Below are positions 49,821 through 57,340 of a stretch of DNA of 64,000 bases, piece by piece. Origin of the DNA: Microlunatus endophyticus (GTDB lineage: Bacteria > Actinomycetota > Actinomycetes > Propionibacteriales > Propionibacteriaceae); NCBI RefSeq assembly GCF_014646195.1, contig NZ_BMMZ01000008.1, positions 124,001-188,000 of the forward strand. Direction: 5' to 3'. Position 1 is the stretch's first letter. Every line of letters begins with the position of its first letter. The translations under genes were made by a program, and so were the position numbers. The notes beneath the pieces were generated by a model, which saw nothing but the letters and a program-made list of their open reading frames with translations, was not told the origin of the DNA and did not search any database.

Positions 49821-49826
49821 GGTGCC

Positions 49827-50213
49827 GTGGTGAATTCTCTGGGCGATCTCGAGCGCCGGGTGATGGAGGAGCTGTGGTCGTCCGCGGCGCCCCGCTCCGT
49901 GCGCGAGGTCCACGCCGCCCTGATCCGGGACCGGGATCTGGCGTACACGACGGTGATGACGGTTCTGGACCGACTGGCCAAGAAGGGCTTGGTGGTCCGC
50001 GAGAGCGCAGGTCGCGCCTACCTCTACGCGGCCGTGCACACCCGCGAGGAGATGGTCGCCGAGGTGATGCACGACGCGCTCGACGGCAGCGAGCAGGACC
50101 GTACGGCGGCGCTGGTCGCTTTCGTCGGCCGGGTCACGCCCGAGGAGGCCGCGACGATGCGAGAGGCCTTGGCCCGGCTCGAGGCCAAGAACCCGACGCC
50201 CTCGCCGAACTGA
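49827..50213 (+). CDS. BlaI/MecI/CopY family transcriptional repressor
   Basis: A 128-residue winged-HTH repressor. LGDLERRVMEELWSSAAPRS opens the domain, VREVHAALIRDRDLAYTTVM is the recognition part and TVLDRLAKKGLVVRESAGRA leads to the wing. The C-terminal helices form the dimer and hold the site cut during induction in related systems. It precedes an M56 peptidase gene by 21 bases, the standard BlaI-BlaR1-like pair. In actinobacteria such pairs (for example BlaI of mycobacteria) respond to beta-lactams and have been linked to respiratory genes, which is relevant to the divergent cyd operon. Confidence 0.92.
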   Translation: MVNSLGDLERRVMEELWSSAAPRSVREVHAALIRDRDLAYTTVMTVLDRLAKKGLVVRESAGRAYLYAAVHTREEMVAEVMHDALDGSEQDRTAALVAFVGRVTPEEAATMREALARLEAKNPTPSPN

Positions 50214-50234
50214 CGGCGACCGGGTTTTGACACC

Positions 50235-51149
50235 GTGATCGGCGTAGCACTCGGGATCCTGGCAGTGATCCTGGTCGGCCCGGGCTCGATCTGGGTCGGC
50301 CGCTGGTCGTTCCTGCACCGTGCGCCCCGCCCGGCGGTCGCCCTGTGGCAGGCAGGTTCCGTCGCGGCCCTGCTATCGGTGGTCGGCTCGGGCCTCGCGC
50401 TCAGCCTCGGACTCTTCCACAATCCCGATCCATCGGTCGCCGAGGTGATCGTCTACTCGATCATCCTGATCTTCACTCTTGTGGTGGTCGGCCGGCTGAT
50501 CTGGTCGCTGCTGATCGTCGTTCGCAAGACCGGCTCCCGGCGGAGCCGCCACCGCCGGGCTGTTGACCTGCTCGACCAGGTGAGCCGGCGGGCCGAGCTG
50601 GCTGGCCCGCCCGGACTGCGGGTGATGAGCGAACCGGTCCCGGTCGCGTACTGCCTGCCGGCCCTGCGGAAGTCCCGGGTGGTGCTCAGCGACGGTGCCC
50701 TGCGCGCGTTGGCCCCCGACGAGGTCGCTGCCGTGCTCGCCCACGAAGAGGCCCATCTGCGGGCCCGGCACGACCTGGTGCTGGACACCTTCACCGCCCT
50801 TCATCGGGCCTTCCCCATCGCAGTCCGCAGCGAGGTCCCGCTCAACGAGGCCCGGCTGCTGGTCGAGATGCTGGCCGACGACGCCGCCCGGCGGCGGACC
50901 GGGGCGGTGCCGCTGGCCAGGGCACTGGTCGCGCTCGCCGCGGCCCCGGTGCCGCGGTTTGCGATGGGCGTCAGCTACGGCACCGTCGTACGCGTCTCCC
51001 GGCTCGCCGATGACGTACGCCCTCATCGGCTCCTCAGCGCCGGCATCTACCTGCTGGCACTCGGCCTGGTCGCCCTGCCGGTGCTCCTGCTGGGCGCCCA
51101 GCAGATCCTGAACTGGCTCGGCAGTTCGGTCAACCTCGGCTGGTACTGA
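50235..51149 (+). CDS. M56 family metallopeptidase (BlaR1-like, without sensor domain)
   Basis: A 304-residue membrane protease. Three helices lie at the N-terminus (VALGILAVILVGPGSIWVGR, SVAALLSVVGSGLALSLGLF, VIVYSIILIFTLVVVGRLIW) and one near the C-terminus. The zinc motif is HEEAH, His170-Glu171-x-x-His174, with a further acidic ligand in EMLADDAARRR. It lacks the extracellular penicillin-binding sensor of BlaR1, as usual for actinobacterial members, so its signal is unknown. It should cleave or trigger cleavage of the BlaI repressor encoded just upstream. Confidence 0.9.
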   Translation: MIGVALGILAVILVGPGSIWVGRWSFLHRAPRPAVALWQAGSVAALLSVVGSGLALSLGLFHNPDPSVAEVIVYSIILIFTLVVVGRLIWSLLIVVRKTGSRRSRHRRAVDLLDQVSRRAELAGPPGLRVMSEPVPVAYCLPALRKSRVVLSDGALRALAPDEVAAVLAHEEAHLRARHDLVLDTFTALHRAFPIAVRSEVPLNEARLLVEMLADDAARRRTGAVPLARALVALAAAPVPRFAMGVSYGTVVRVSRLADDVRPHRLLSAGIYLLALGLVALPVLLLGAQQILNWLGSSVNLGWY

Positions 51150-51194
51150 CGGCTTGGGCAGCCCACGTGCGGTAGCCCACCGGAGCAGCCGGTC

Positions 51195-51622
51195 TCACCT
51201 GAGCGTTGTGATCAACTCCGCGGTCGTCCCGATGTGGGCGCGCATATTGCGCTGCATCATCGTCAGCGCGGCCTCGCTCAGGTCTTCGTGGATGTGGGCG
51301 ACGGCATCACGTGGCACCGCGACGTCGAAATGGCGTACGTAGGCGTCCAGGGCGGAGTAGAGGATGCATTGCTCGGTCACCTGGCCGGTCAGGACGATCC
51401 GATCGATGGCGTGGCTGCGCAGGAAATAGTCGAGCTGGGTGGCGTAGAACGCCGAGTGCCGTGGTTGTCGTTGACTAGACGACGGGGACTGCCCTGCTCG
51501 CCGGCCGCGTCGAGCATCCGGCGGATGTTCGGCACGGCCTCCAGGGCTGACTCGGCCAGCAGTTCCGCGTCGTCGTGCTCATAGCGGCTGAGCATGTCGA
51601 CCACCAGAAGTGCGGTTGTCAT
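51195..51622 (-). pseudogene. isochorismatase family hydrolase, frameshifted and internally deleted
   Basis: The start MTTALLVVDMLSRYEHDDAE (catalytic Asp) runs in one frame to VNDNHGT near 51475. The sequence then continues in another frame as HSAFYATQLDYFLRSHAIDR, IVLTGQVTEQCILYSALDAY (catalytic Cys) and the normal end at 51195. In intact relatives 30-40 residues, including the catalytic Lys, separate NDN and RHSAFY, so a deletion ending out of frame is likely. The 77-residue product that could still be made lacks the active site. It is divergent from the hydroxyacid dehydrogenase gene. Confidence 0.8.
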
Positions 51623-51751
51623 CCCAAGGATCCTTCGTCGTCGGTCGTGCGGAATCTGGCTTGCCGGGTTGCGTTACCCGGGCGGCGGCCGACGATTCGC
51701 CCGGTCGCTGTCACTATGGATCTCGCCGATCCAGAAGAAGGAGCTTTCCCA

Positions 51752-52768
51752 ATGGCTGTGAAGGTCCTGCTCGACCCGAGTTTCCGGCTGACCGAGACGA
51801 TCTTCGCCGAGGACGACCTGCAACGGATCCACGCGGTCGCCGATGTGGTGTGGGGTCGGGACGAACCGATCGACGAAGATCAACTGGCCGCGGTCGCCCC
51901 CGAGCTGGACATCATCGTGACGGGTGCCTGGCGTCATGGACACCCGTCGCGCTTTCCGCGCCTGCGGGCGATCCTCGAGGTCGGCGGCCACCTGCCGCCA
52001 CAGGAGGATCTGGACTACGACTACTGCTCCTCCCACGGGATCCGGGTGCTGGGGTGCGCGCCGGCGTTCGGCCCCGCGGTCGCCGAGCTCGGCCTGGGCC
52101 TGGCACTGGCGAGCGCCCGGCAGATCGGCTGGACCGACCGGGCCTTCCGGACCGGTGAGCCGAATTGGAGCCACACCTCGTTCGCCACCGAGATCGGCGA
52201 CACCTTCACCCTCTACGGCAAGCAGGTCGGGCTGATCGGATTCGGCGGGCTGGCGCAATCGCTGCGGCCGCTGCTGGCACCGTTCGGCTGCCGCATCGGC
52301 GTCTACGACCCCTGGATCACCGACACCTTCCTGCGCCGGCAGGGAGTCGAACCGCTCGATCTCGACACGCTGTTGGCGACCTCCCGGGTGATCTTCGTGC
52401 TGGCTACGCCGAGCTCGTCCAACCGGGCGTTGATCACGGCCGAGAAGCTCGACCTGATCGGCTCCGATGCGGTCCTCGTGCTGCTCAGTCGTGCGCACGT
52501 GATCGACTTCGACGCCCTGACCGATCGACTGCTGGCCGGCCGATTCCGGGCGGCGATCGATGTCTATCCGGAAGAGCCGATCGGCCAGGATCATCCGATC
52601 CGGCGGGCGGAGCACGCGGTGTTGTCGTCCCATCGCGCCGGTGCCAACACCGAGGCGCTGCGGAGCGTCGGCCGGCTGGTCGCCGATGACCTGGAGGCAC
52701 TCTGTACCGGCCGCGTCCCGCGGATGATGCAGGTCGCCCAGCCCGAATTCGTACGGCTCCGCGGCTGA
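51752..52768 (+). CDS. D-isomer specific 2-hydroxyacid dehydrogenase
   Basis: A 338-residue NAD(P)-dependent dehydrogenase. The Rossmann loop is VGLIGFGGLAQSL (GxGGxxQ variant) followed by GVYDPWI (Asp, favouring NAD). The catalytic set is Arg in LLSRAHVIDF, Glu in DVYPEEPI and His in VLSSHRAGANTE. It is close to phosphoglycerate or glyoxylate/hydroxypyruvate reductases, but the substrate is open. AAGGAG precedes the ATG. The antiporter gene follows after 24 bases, perhaps in the same transcript. Confidence 0.9.
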   Translation: MAVKVLLDPSFRLTETIFAEDDLQRIHAVADVVWGRDEPIDEDQLAAVAPELDIIVTGAWRHGHPSRFPRLRAILEVGGHLPPQEDLDYDYCSSHGIRVLGCAPAFGPAVAELGLGLALASARQIGWTDRAFRTGEPNWSHTSFATEIGDTFTLYGKQVGLIGFGGLAQSLRPLLAPFGCRIGVYDPWITDTFLRRQGVEPLDLDTLLATSRVIFVLATPSSSNRALITAEKLDLIGSDAVLVLLSRAHVIDFDALTDRLLAGRFRAAIDVYPEEPIGQDHPIRRAEHAVLSSHRAGANTEALRSVGRLVADDLEALCTGRVPRMMQVAQPEFVRLRG

Positions 52769-52792
52769 GTTCGGCGCGATCGGTCTCCGACG

Positions 52793-53950
52793 ATGAGTCT
52801 GCAGATCCTGGCCCTGATCACGGCGGTCGCGCTGTTCGGCCCGCTCCTGGCGTGGTCGGACTCGCTGCGCATCCCTGTCGTGGTCGGTGAGTTGGCGGTC
52901 GGCGTCCTGATCGGCGACACCGGTACCCGCTGGGTCGACCCGGGCGGCGCGACCCTCACCTTCCTGGCCGACGTCGGCTTCGCGCTGGTGATGTTCGTCG
53001 CCGGCTCGCACGTTCCGGTCCGTGATCGGCGGTTGCTGTCCGGGGCGCGGTCGGCGTTGCTCCGGCTGACGGTCGTGATCGCCGCCGCGATCGTGCTCGG
53101 CCTGCTGGTCTCGTACGCCTTCGGGACCGGCCACGGTGCGCTGTATGCGGTCCTGTTCGCCTCCTCCTCGGCCGCCGTGATCCTGCCGATCGTCGCATCG
53201 CTGCAGCTGTCCGGTCCGGGGATGTTGATGACCCTCCCCCAGGTCGCCATCGCCGACGCCGCGTGCATCGTCGCATTACCGCTGGTGCTCGATCGGGCCC
53301 ACGTCGGGCGCGCCGGGTTGGGTGTGGTGGTGGTCGTCGCAGCAAGCGCAGTGATCTTCGCCGTGCTCTGGCAGGGCGAGCGGCGCGGTTGGCGCAAGGC
53401 CATGCATCGCAAGTCGGAACGGCGCGGATTCGCCCTCGAACTACGGATCAGTCTGCTGGCACTGTTGCTGCTCGCGGCACTGGCGACCGAGACCAGGGTG
53501 TCGATCATGTTGGCCGGCTTCTGTCTCGGCCTCGCCGTCGCGGCCATCGGCGAACCGCGTCGACTGGCCCGGCAGCTTTTCGGGTTGACCGAAGGCCTCT
53601 TCAGTCCGATCTTCTTCGTCTGGCTCGGCGCCTCGCTGGATCTGCGCGAGCTGGCGGCGCATCCGTCGATGATCATCCTCGGCGTCGTGCTCGGCTTCGG
53701 TGCAGTCCTGGCCCATGCAGCGGCGGCGCTGATCGGTCAGCCGATCCCGTACGCCGTGCTCGCCGCGGCCCAGCTCGGCGTCCCGGTCGCTGCCGCGACG
53801 CTGGGAACCCAGCTCCGGGTGTTGTTGCCCGGCGAGGCCGCCGCCCTGCTGCTCGGGGCATTGCTGACCATCGCGACATCGACGGTTGCCGGTCGGTTCG
53901 CCACCCGCGGGCCGGGCTCTGCGCGGGTCTCACCGAACCTCAAACCTTGA
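52793..53950 (+). CDS. cation:proton antiporter (CPA2 family)
   Basis: A 385-residue membrane protein with about 11-12 helices and no C-terminal RCK domain. It opens LALITAVALFGPLLAWSDSL, then VVGELAVGVLIGDTGTRWVD, which are Kef/CPA2 signatures. Helix 5-6 has the ASSSAAVILPIVASLQLSGP region and IADAACIVALPLV, where the paired acidic/Asn residue is expected. GLFSPIFFVWLGASLDLREL is the family's late motif. It should exchange Na+ or K+ for H+. There is no ribosome binding site, so it relies on the upstream gene or is leaderless. Confidence 0.9.
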   Translation: MSLQILALITAVALFGPLLAWSDSLRIPVVVGELAVGVLIGDTGTRWVDPGGATLTFLADVGFALVMFVAGSHVPVRDRRLLSGARSALLRLTVVIAAAIVLGLLVSYAFGTGHGALYAVLFASSSAAVILPIVASLQLSGPGMLMTLPQVAIADAACIVALPLVLDRAHVGRAGLGVVVVVAASAVIFAVLWQGERRGWRKAMHRKSERRGFALELRISLLALLLLAALATETRVSIMLAGFCLGLAVAAIGEPRRLARQLFGLTEGLFSPIFFVWLGASLDLRELAAHPSMIILGVVLGFGAVLAHAAAALIGQPIPYAVLAAAQLGVPVAAATLGTQLRVLLPGEAAALLLGALLTIATSTVAGRFATRGPGSARVSPNLKP

Positions 53951-54088
53951 CCTCCGGCACTCCCGCTCCACCAGGAACCGATGCGCGCATGCGCACCCTC
54001 AAAGTGTGAGGTTCGGGCGAGGAGCGGCGTGGAATCCGGCAGCACCATCGATATGTCCCGGCGGAAAGCCGACCGGTGGCGTACGGGG

Positions 54089-54871
54089 CTAGATCGTTTC
54101 GTCGTCTCGGTCACCGGTGGTGGTGACGCCGAGCACCCCCGAGAGGTCCGACACCGCCGTGATCAGGGAACCGAGGTCGCCCTTGCCGCTGAGTTGGACG
54201 CGCAACAGCACCGACGGGTGGGCCTCCGCGCCCCGGTCCTCACCGTCGGCATGGCGCCGGCGTTCCTGGCCCGACCGCCTTCGGCGCGTGGTGGTGACGC
54301 CGGCGACGAGGAAGCCGGAGTCGGTGACGACGCTCAGGATGTCGCGGAGGATGCCGCGGCCGTCCAGATATTGCACCTGGATGGCGGGCAGGGCACTGCC
54401 GAAGCGGCGACTCAACACCGCAGCTGCCGGCCGGAGTCCCAGCACGGTCAGGAAGTAGACGGCCGTGCTGACGGCAGCGAGGATCGGCAGCCCGGCCCCT
54501 GCCGCGGCGCCGACAGCGGCCGTCAGCCAGATGCTGGCGGCGGTCGTCAGGCCCCGGACCGAGTCACGTTTGACGAAGATGATGCCGCCGCCGATGAATC
54601 CGAGACCGGACACGATCTGGGCCGCCACGCGGGACGGGTCCAGGACGACCTGACCGGGCATCAGCACGTCGGTGAAGCCGTACTTGCTGACCAGCATGAA
54701 CAGCGCCGAGCCGAAGCCGACGACGGTGTAGGTCCGGATGCCGGCCGCCTTCTGTTTGAGCTCTCGTTCGAATCCGATCAAGGCGGACAGGATCCACGCT
54801 ATTCCCAGCTCAGCGATCTGCAGCCACCCTTGACCGATCGGTTCGCCCCACCACGCCTCAAGAGTCGTCAC
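54089..54871 (-). CDS. MgtC/SapB family protein
   Basis: A 260-residue membrane protein. Five N-terminal helices carry the MgtC signature: IAWILSALIGFERELKQKAA, GIRTYTVVGFGSALFMLVS, and GLGFIGGGIIFVKRDSVRGL followed by TTAASIWLTAAVGAAAGAG. A soluble ACT-like C-terminal domain from about 170 contains a basic insert (TTRRRRSGQERRRHADGEDR). MgtC proteins help survival at low Mg2+ and inhibit F1Fo ATPase in pathogens. I start at the GTG at 54869-54871, seven bases after TAGAGT; an ATG seven codons upstream (54892) would lie inside the preceding gene. Confidence 0.9.
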   Translation of the reverse strand: MTTLEAWWGEPIGQGWLQIAELGIAWILSALIGFERELKQKAAGIRTYTVVGFGSALFMLVSKYGFTDVLMPGQVVLDPSRVAAQIVSGLGFIGGGIIFVKRDSVRGLTTAASIWLTAAVGAAAGAGLPILAAVSTAVYFLTVLGLRPAAAVLSRRFGSALPAIQVQYLDGRGILRDILSVVTDSGFLVAGVTTTRRRRSGQERRRHADGEDRGAEAHPSVLLRVQLSGKGDLGSLITAVSDLSGVLGVTTTGDRDDETI

Positions 54872-54878
54872 TTCGACA

Positions 54879-54884
54879 ACTCTA
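54879..54884 (-). promoter_or_regulatory. -10 hexamer of leaderless mgtC-like gene, containing the upstream stop codon
   Basis: TAGAGT on the minus strand lies seven bases before the GTG at 54871. Its first three bases (54882-54884) are the TAG stop codon of the preceding ribosomal protection gene. Confidence 0.45.
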
Positions 54885-56837
54885 CGGCGCATAGTGATCG
54901 AGCTGGGATTCGAAGAGCCCCTCACCGTGGGTCGCGCTGGAGAGGGCGCGACGGAGATGATCAAGCTCCGCGGACGGGATCGTGCCGGTCACGACTGCAA
55001 GATCAGCCTCGAGCCGGGGTGTGTCGGGCACCGCGCGGTGTCGGCCGAGCAGTCCGAGTGCACCGGCCAGCGTCGTCGTCGATGTCTCGAGCCGGAAGCG
55101 GTCGATCGGCTTGCAGACGACGGTGCCGGCCCTGCGGATCGCCTCGGACACAACGATTCCGAGTGTGTGCCGGACATCGGCCGGTGTAGGCCCCGGAGGG
55201 TTGTAATCGCTCTCGGTGATCGTGATCCGGATGTCAACCACCTGCCATCCGTGTGGGCCCGCTGCCAGCGGATCGTGCAGATAGTCCGACAGTGCGGCCC
55301 GGAAGCCGTCGATCGTCGAGTAGACATGCAACGGAATGCTCAGCCGTGGGACGGCGATGACCAGATCGACTCCGGCCCCCGGTGTGTTGGGCTCGATCTT
55401 GGCCCCGAGTGTCGAGCCGAAGAAATGCTCCGGGTCACCGATCCGCCGGACGGCAGCTCCGGGCCCGACAGGCCGCTCGACACAGATGATCTTGGTCGAC
55501 CGGAAGGTCACGTCGATGTCATGGTCGAGCGCCAGGGTGTCGGCGATCACCTGGTGCTGGACCTCGCCGTAGATGGTGATCCGCAGATCGCCGGGATCGG
55601 CAGCAGGCCGCAGTCTGATCAGCGGGTCGTAGTCGGCGATCTCGGTGAGCGCCTGGTGGAGTGCGACCTGCTGCCGTGGGTCGCGGGCGGCAATTGTCGT
55701 CTCCAACGCCGGAGGAGGGAAGTGCAGCCCTTCCCCGGCAGTCGTCGATCCGGGTTCGCTGCCCAGGTGGTCACCAAGCCGGGCCCGCACGCCGTGCAGC
55801 CGTACGACTTGCCCGGCAACGGCGTGGTCCCGGGGTACGAAACCGGCCGGTTCGCAGACCTCGATGGCGGTGATCTTCCCGGCCTCGGTACCGGCGGCGA
55901 AGATCTGATCGCGGACGCTGACCGTTCCCTCCCGGATGCGTACGAAACAGACTCGGTCGCCGGCACCGGACCGTTCGATCTTGAACACCTGGGCCCGCAG
56001 CGGCCGGTCGCGGTCCGCCCACGGTGGCGGCAGCAGCGCCGTGACCGTCCTGATCAGCCGATCGACGCCGGCGCCGGTGATCGCCGATCCCATGATCAGC
56101 GGCTGGACCAGTCCACCCCGGGCCAGACCGCCCAAGGTCTTCCAGAGACCGGTTTCGGAGATCGTGGCCCCTTGGTCGATCCAGGCCTGCAGGACCGCCT
56201 CGTCCTGGTCGGCCAGCTGTACGGTCAGCGCCTCGGCCGCAGCATCGTCGGTCAGGTCGTACGGAATCACGGTCGCGGCAGCGGAACCGGCATCGCGAAC
56301 CGACTCCAGGGCGATCGCGGTCGGAGTGAGCCGCCGGGTGATCGCGGAGATCACCCGATCCGGGTCGGCGCCGGAACGATCGATCTTGTTGATGAAGAAG
56401 ACGATCGGGATACCCAGCCGGCGCAGCGCCCGGTACAGCACGATGGTCTGCGCCTGGACGCCCTCGACCGCCGACAGCACCAGGATCGCGCCGTCGAGCA
56501 CCGCCAGCGAGCGGTCGACTTCGGCGATGAAGTCCGGGTGGCCGGGGGTGTCGATCAGGTTGATCGTCACATCACCGACGGCGAAGCTCGCGACAGCGGT
56601 CCGGATCGTGATGCCGCGGCGCCGCTCCAGGTCGAGCGTGTCCGTGCGGGTGGTTCCGGCGTCGACGCTGCCGAGTTGCCGGACCGCCCCGCCGGCCAGC
56701 AGCAGCGCCTCGGTCAGGCTGGTCTTGCCCGCGTCGACGTGGGCCAGGACGCCGAGGTTGAGCCAACGGCGCCGATCGGTGCCCGGCTGGGCGTCAGGGT
56801 GTGGGGGACGCCCCGGTGAAGGTGTGCGGTGTTGCAT
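54882..56837 (-). CDS. tetracycline-resistance-type ribosomal protection GTPase (TetM/OtrA-like)
   Basis: A 651-residue translational GTPase related to EF-G. G1 is LAHVDAGKTSLTEALL, the switch-1 Thr lies in RRRGITIRTA, G3 is DTPGHPDF and G4 is NKIDRSGADP. Domains II to V follow, with HGVRARLGD, YGEVQHQVIADTL, and the family-specific PVGPGAAVRRIGDPEHFFGS and GATIEPNT-like region (GAKIEPNTPGAGVDL). It removes tetracyclines from the 30S A site in characterised relatives; chromosomal actinobacterial copies may have other duties. Length is near the usual 640. GAGG lies before the ATG, partly in a hairpin with a small overlapping ORF. Confidence 0.92.
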   Translation of the reverse strand: MQHRTPSPGRPPHPDAQPGTDRRRWLNLGVLAHVDAGKTSLTEALLLAGGAVRQLGSVDAGTTRTDTLDLERRRGITIRTAVASFAVGDVTINLIDTPGHPDFIAEVDRSLAVLDGAILVLSAVEGVQAQTIVLYRALRRLGIPIVFFINKIDRSGADPDRVISAITRRLTPTAIALESVRDAGSAAATVIPYDLTDDAAAEALTVQLADQDEAVLQAWIDQGATISETGLWKTLGGLARGGLVQPLIMGSAITGAGVDRLIRTVTALLPPPWADRDRPLRAQVFKIERSGAGDRVCFVRIREGTVSVRDQIFAAGTEAGKITAIEVCEPAGFVPRDHAVAGQVVRLHGVRARLGDHLGSEPGSTTAGEGLHFPPPALETTIAARDPRQQVALHQALTEIADYDPLIRLRPAADPGDLRITIYGEVQHQVIADTLALDHDIDVTFRSTKIICVERPVGPGAAVRRIGDPEHFFGSTLGAKIEPNTPGAGVDLVIAVPRLSIPLHVYSTIDGFRAALSDYLHDPLAAGPHGWQVVDIRITITESDYNPPGPTPADVRHTLGIVVSEAIRRAGTVVCKPIDRFRLETSTTTLAGALGLLGRHRAVPDTPRLEADLAVVTGTIPSAELDHLRRALSSATHGEGLFESQLDHYAP

Positions 56838-56877
56838 CTGTCCTCGTGTTCGCCAGTGTCATGGTCAGATACACGAG
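56794..56877 (-). promoter_or_regulatory. possible translational attenuator of the ribosomal protection gene
   Basis: In the mRNA CTCGTGT (56877-56871) can pair with ACACGAG (56849-56843), covering half of the GAGG ribosome binding site (56845-56842). An ORF of 22 codons (ATG at 56862, stop near 56794) begins in the loop and overlaps the main start, so its translation would open the stem. Confidence 0.3.
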
Positions 56878-57064
56878 GGCCCGCATCGCCGGCTCCCTTC
56901 ACTCGGTCACGCTCGTGCCGGCACCGCGCCGACCCGATGAGTACAGCCTGCGATGCAGATCCTGTCAACTGGGTAAGCGATGGGGGAGCGCAGAGTGCGC
57001 AGCGTCCACGACTCGGGGCGCAGTTGTTCACCAGAGCTGGTGTTGCAGAGAGGGTGTGAGTCAG

Positions 57065-57277
57065 ATGGTCGGCGATCGCGATGACAACAAGGCCGAGAAC
57101 AAGGGCGAGGAATTGCGCGGCAAGGTCAAGGAAGGCATCGGCAAGGCCACGGGCGACGAGCGTCTGGAGCGTCAGGGCCAGACCGATCAGGCGTCGGGCA
57201 AGGCCAAGCAGGCCGGCGAGGATCTCAAGGATGCGGCCGGCAAGCTGAAGGACCGGGTGTCCGGCGACGACAAGTGA
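57065..57277 (+). CDS. CsbD family stress protein
   Basis: A 70-residue, highly charged helical protein. ENKGEELRGKVKEGIGKATG, then DERLERQGQTDQASGKAKQA and GEDLKDAAGKLKDRV match CsbD, a general-stress protein of unknown action. The ATG at 57065 has AGAGGG 10 bases upstream; a GTG three codons earlier is possible. It stands alone between the GTPase and the sulfite-oxidase-like gene. A short tandem duplication begins at its last codons. Confidence 0.9.
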   Translation: MVGDRDDNKAENKGEELRGKVKEGIGKATGDERLERQGQTDQASGKAKQAGEDLKDAAGKLKDRVSGDDK

Positions 57278-57307
57278 CCGACAACCGATCGATGAGTGAC
57301 CGACAAC
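57274..57307 (+). repeat. tandem duplication spanning the csbD stop codon
   Basis: GTGACCGACAAC occurs at 57274-57285, where it contains the TGA stop of the CsbD gene, and again at 57296-57307. Both copies are followed by a CCGAT-type segment. Confidence 0.6.
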
Positions 57308-57340
57308 TCAACCGATGACTGACCCGACGCGCTGACCCAG

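Noticed and set aside
54894..56819. A 641-codon plus-strand open frame opposite the ribosomal protection GTPase
   Set aside because: It is an antisense shadow caused by codon bias; the minus-strand product has complete GTPase motifs.
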